Source: Acanthaster planci (Eukaryota; Echinodermata; Asteroidea; Valvatida; Acanthasteridae). From it: a stretch of 31,179 bases of DNA. Positions 28,870 through 31,179 of this stretch are shown here, in pieces; within the stretch, counting starts at the first letter, position 1, and the number at the start of each line of letters is the position of its first letter. The translations under genes and the position numbers were made by a program. The stretch spans positions 346,287 to 377,465 of the forward strand of contig NW_019091509.1 in NCBI RefSeq assembly GCF_001949145.1, read 5' to 3'. The notes under the pieces are model-generated. The model was not told the DNA's origin, made no database searches, and was given only the letters and a program-made list of their open reading frames with translations.

Positions 28870-31179
28870 GATTTTCAAGTTTAAAAAAGGCCTAAAGATC
28901 CTAATGTTCCAATTTTCAAATTTTTCAGGAGAATAACAGAGCTAAACAAGAGTCTTCCAAATTTCCACAGATTGTCTAAGAAGTTCACTCGTCCTCATCA
29001 TATGTCATACAACACGTACCCATGTACATGTACACACTGGTTGTGCCTGCATCGCTTGGTTGCAGCTTCAATTTACACATGACTGTATGGAAAGTAGCTG
29101 CAGCCACAATCGTACCTGTAATTTCAAGCCGCAGCCAAGTAATACGGATGCCAACCTGAACTCCATGGGCTGCGTGCACATTCCTTTGAACCTCATAGCA
29201 CGGCAAGCTTGTATGAATGGGGTCAGGGCCAAAATTTAAGGAAATGAATTTATTTGTTTTAAATCTACTTTTTGTGTACATGGTCCAATAATTATGGAAA
29301 AAGGAAAATATAGATAATGCTATTTGTGAATGAGCCTATTCATAACCAGTGCACCATGTTGTATTTGAGAATGGATAGCGTGTGCATATGATGACCGCAA
29401 CGCGATGTCATGGATGTGAGCATGAGTGCATGGAGTTTTTGGTGTGATATGTCTACTGTGTCTACACTGACAGGCTGGTTAATCGTGGAGAAGTGCGACC
29501 AGAAATCGGCTCAAAGGGTACAGAAATTTTGAGAATAATATAAAGCAAAATACCCCTACATTTCTGTGTCCTCAAAGGGGAGCAATTTGTGTTTTATTGA
29601 TACTGTCGGCAAGATATCAAAATAGCTAGTGGGGGACTGAGCAATATTACATACACATCACTTCAAAATATCAAAGAAAAAAAAAGTCAGAGGGAATAGC
29701 TGCATCTAACATAAGTAAGCTGACATTCTTTTTTCAAAAAGACGATACTTCAGTGATAAATGCAGAGGTAAAATTTACTGACTTCTTGGCAGAACGTGCA
29801 GGGGAAAATAACAAATTCTGTTTCATGTTACTTTTTTTTAAAGGATTGTTGTTCAAGATGACCTTTCCAGAGGTCTAAAAATAGCTAAAACCCAGGAGCT
29901 TCTGGGGCTGCTCCCCCCCTTCCCCAGCTGGGAAAATGTCTCTGAACCTCACAAGGGGCCCTATGGATACCTACCACTAGGGGCTTGTGTCAAGGGGCTT
30001 GTGTCAAGGCGCTCATGTTGCATGCACGATGGCTGTTCTGTTTTTGGACTTTCCAATGTTGGTAGGTATGGAAAACATTGGAAAAAATGACCTTTGACTT
30101 GACTTGGAACATGCTTTGCGCTTGTTATGACTTAACTAAATTTGACTCTATGATAATCATATGAGGAAAAGGCATGCATTTTGTACAATTCGGGCACAGG
30201 CCCATCTTGACTTTCCGGGGCAGCTTGACAATGAAACTGTTAAAAACAAATTAAAGACAGCATCAACACAAAATGCAGAAAAGCCACATCTCTTGTTAAG
30301 TAGGAAAGCAAGAATCTACAGTGCTTGAAGTTTTAAGTTTGCCAGCACATTTCCGTTCCATCATTGAATTTTTGTAACAAACATAATTTGCCAGGTTTTG
30401 TTCAACTGGGTTTCAACTTGCATTTTGTAATATTAAAACATTATTCAAGTGAAAATCAAAAGTATCTTCTGAGGCTTGTGGGGTTTTGACGAACATATAA
30501 CAATCCCAGTTCAATCCTTCAAGGTCTACTCATATCAAGTAATGTTTGAAAGTGCGTGTACATATATTGCGCTGCATAGGAACTTTAATACATTGACATC
30601 ATTTATAACTAAATTACAGTGAGAAAAAAGGAAAAAAAGAGAATCAAACAATAAAAGAACATCTTCATTTACTCCCGTTTGTTGGCATCTCTTCCTTGCA
30701 GATTGATGCTCCTTTATATTTACTCCTTCAAAGATGGTGTTTTGAGTATGAAACTCTTGGTTGCTAATGCTGCGACTTTGTAGAGGCAGCAGAGGTTTTG
30801 TACAACTCTGCGGTAAACTTATGACAAAAATGCAAAGAAATTATTTACCTTCAACTATTTTGCCTGCAAAGCTGAGCTCTACATCGAAAGCAAAAACATG
30901 TGGTAACCCAAACTCATATTTCAAAGTCAGTGAATGGTGAGGAACTCAACACATGATTCATTCCCTTTAAACGTCATCATTGTACCTAAAACAGAGAAAA
31001 AGATACTATAAAAAAATTAAGCGTAGCCCAGTTCATATCTTAAAAATGACCTGTGAAATATTTTTACACCCAACAAAATAATGAAATACATGTAGGCCTA
31101 CATAACTGAGTCTGTGGGCACGTGTGTGTTCATAGCAAAGATATATCATACGTCTACAGCAATTCCTGGCTTTTTTTTC
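28870..31179. other. Non-coding tail of the window
   Basis: AT-rich, with no confident exon. The 98-codon minus-strand frame at 28985-29281 has a varied composition but no motif I recognise. A C/G-rich patch at 29895-30010 (AGGAGCTTCTGGGGCTGCTC and following) may be part of a dispersed repeat. A splice-like acceptor CTCTTCCTTGCAG ends near 30702, but its following frame closes after about 20 codons. Confidence 0.4.
29979..30006. repeat. 14-bp tandem duplication
   Basis: AGGGGCTTGTGTCA occurs twice in immediate succession, and a third partial start (AGGCGCT) follows. It is a recent slippage or duplication within a C/G-rich patch. Confidence 0.85.

Noticed and set aside
28985-29281. A 98-codon minus-strand open frame starting with ATG
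   Set aside because: Composition is protein-like, but I recognise no domain, see no splice sites or partner exons, and cannot tell it from chance in AT-moderate DNA.
29737-29762. Micro-exon-like block between TTCTTTTTTCAAAAAG and GTAAAA
   Set aside because: It is 26 bp, and in phase 0 it meets a stop at once. It does not join with the other exons.
30703-30768. Exon-like block after the strong acceptor CTCTTCCTTGCAG
   Set aside because: The frame closes after about 20 codons without a convincing donor.
1-31179. CRISPR arrays, prokaryotic operons, ribosome-binding sites or phage genes
   Set aside because: No regularly spaced direct repeats with unique spacers and no bacterial gene organisation. 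The splice sites and retroelements show that this is eukaryotic DNA.

Overview
This is eukaryotic, metazoan-like DNA: AT-rich and intron-like, with no bacterial operon structure and almost wholly non-coding. It is packed with decayed mobile elements. The element repertoire (a DIRS retroelement, a DIRS/Ngaro-type remnant, a jockey-like LINE, hAT and Harbinger-like DNA transposons, MITEs, a tRNA-derived repeat) and the frequent acatgta-type words suggest a marine invertebrate. A deuterostome such as an echinoderm or hemichordate is my best guess, but the species cannot be fixed from sequence alone.

Host gene. Three short in-frame exons with good splice sites lie on the + strand at 9659-9730, 16518-16574 and 24319-24396 (24, 19 and 26 codons, all starting and ending in phase 0). 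Joined, they encode an acidic stretch with a YEDDFE motif followed by a short helix-like segment. They look like internal exons of one gene whose ends I cannot place. Its introns (about 6.8 and 7.7 kb) are largely built of transposons. A CCAAT-rich, promoter-like patch sits upstream at 8160-8345.

Layout. 1-3000: AT-rich DNA, one copy of a dispersed repeat (480-925) and a degenerate 60-bp minisatellite (2290-2995). 3000-6600: a possible LINE/SINE tail, then a ~145-bp tandem array split by a 2377-bp hAT-type element (4053-6429) with a perfect 8-bp target duplication. 6600-9660: GT-rich low-complexity DNA and the promoter-like patch. 9731-16517 (intron): a minus-strand LINE reverse-transcriptase pseudogene, a tRNA-like sequence, and a 4-kb DIRS element with inverted repeats and an internal complementary region. 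16575-24318 (intron): the second dispersed-repeat copy, a 4.17-kb element with 35-bp inverted repeats and TAA target duplications, an ATT microsatellite, and a ~485-bp MITE-like element. 24397-31179: a CTCF-like motif, a 179-bp mariner-type MITE, and a broken DIRS/Ngaro-type retroelement whose ORF1 and reverse transcriptase are on opposite strands.

Nothing here looks like a complete, functional protein gene. The most informative structures are the DIRS element, which keeps its diagnostic internal complementary region but has lost its reverse transcriptase, the large TAA-flanked inverted-repeat element, and the head-to-head DIRS/Ngaro remnant.
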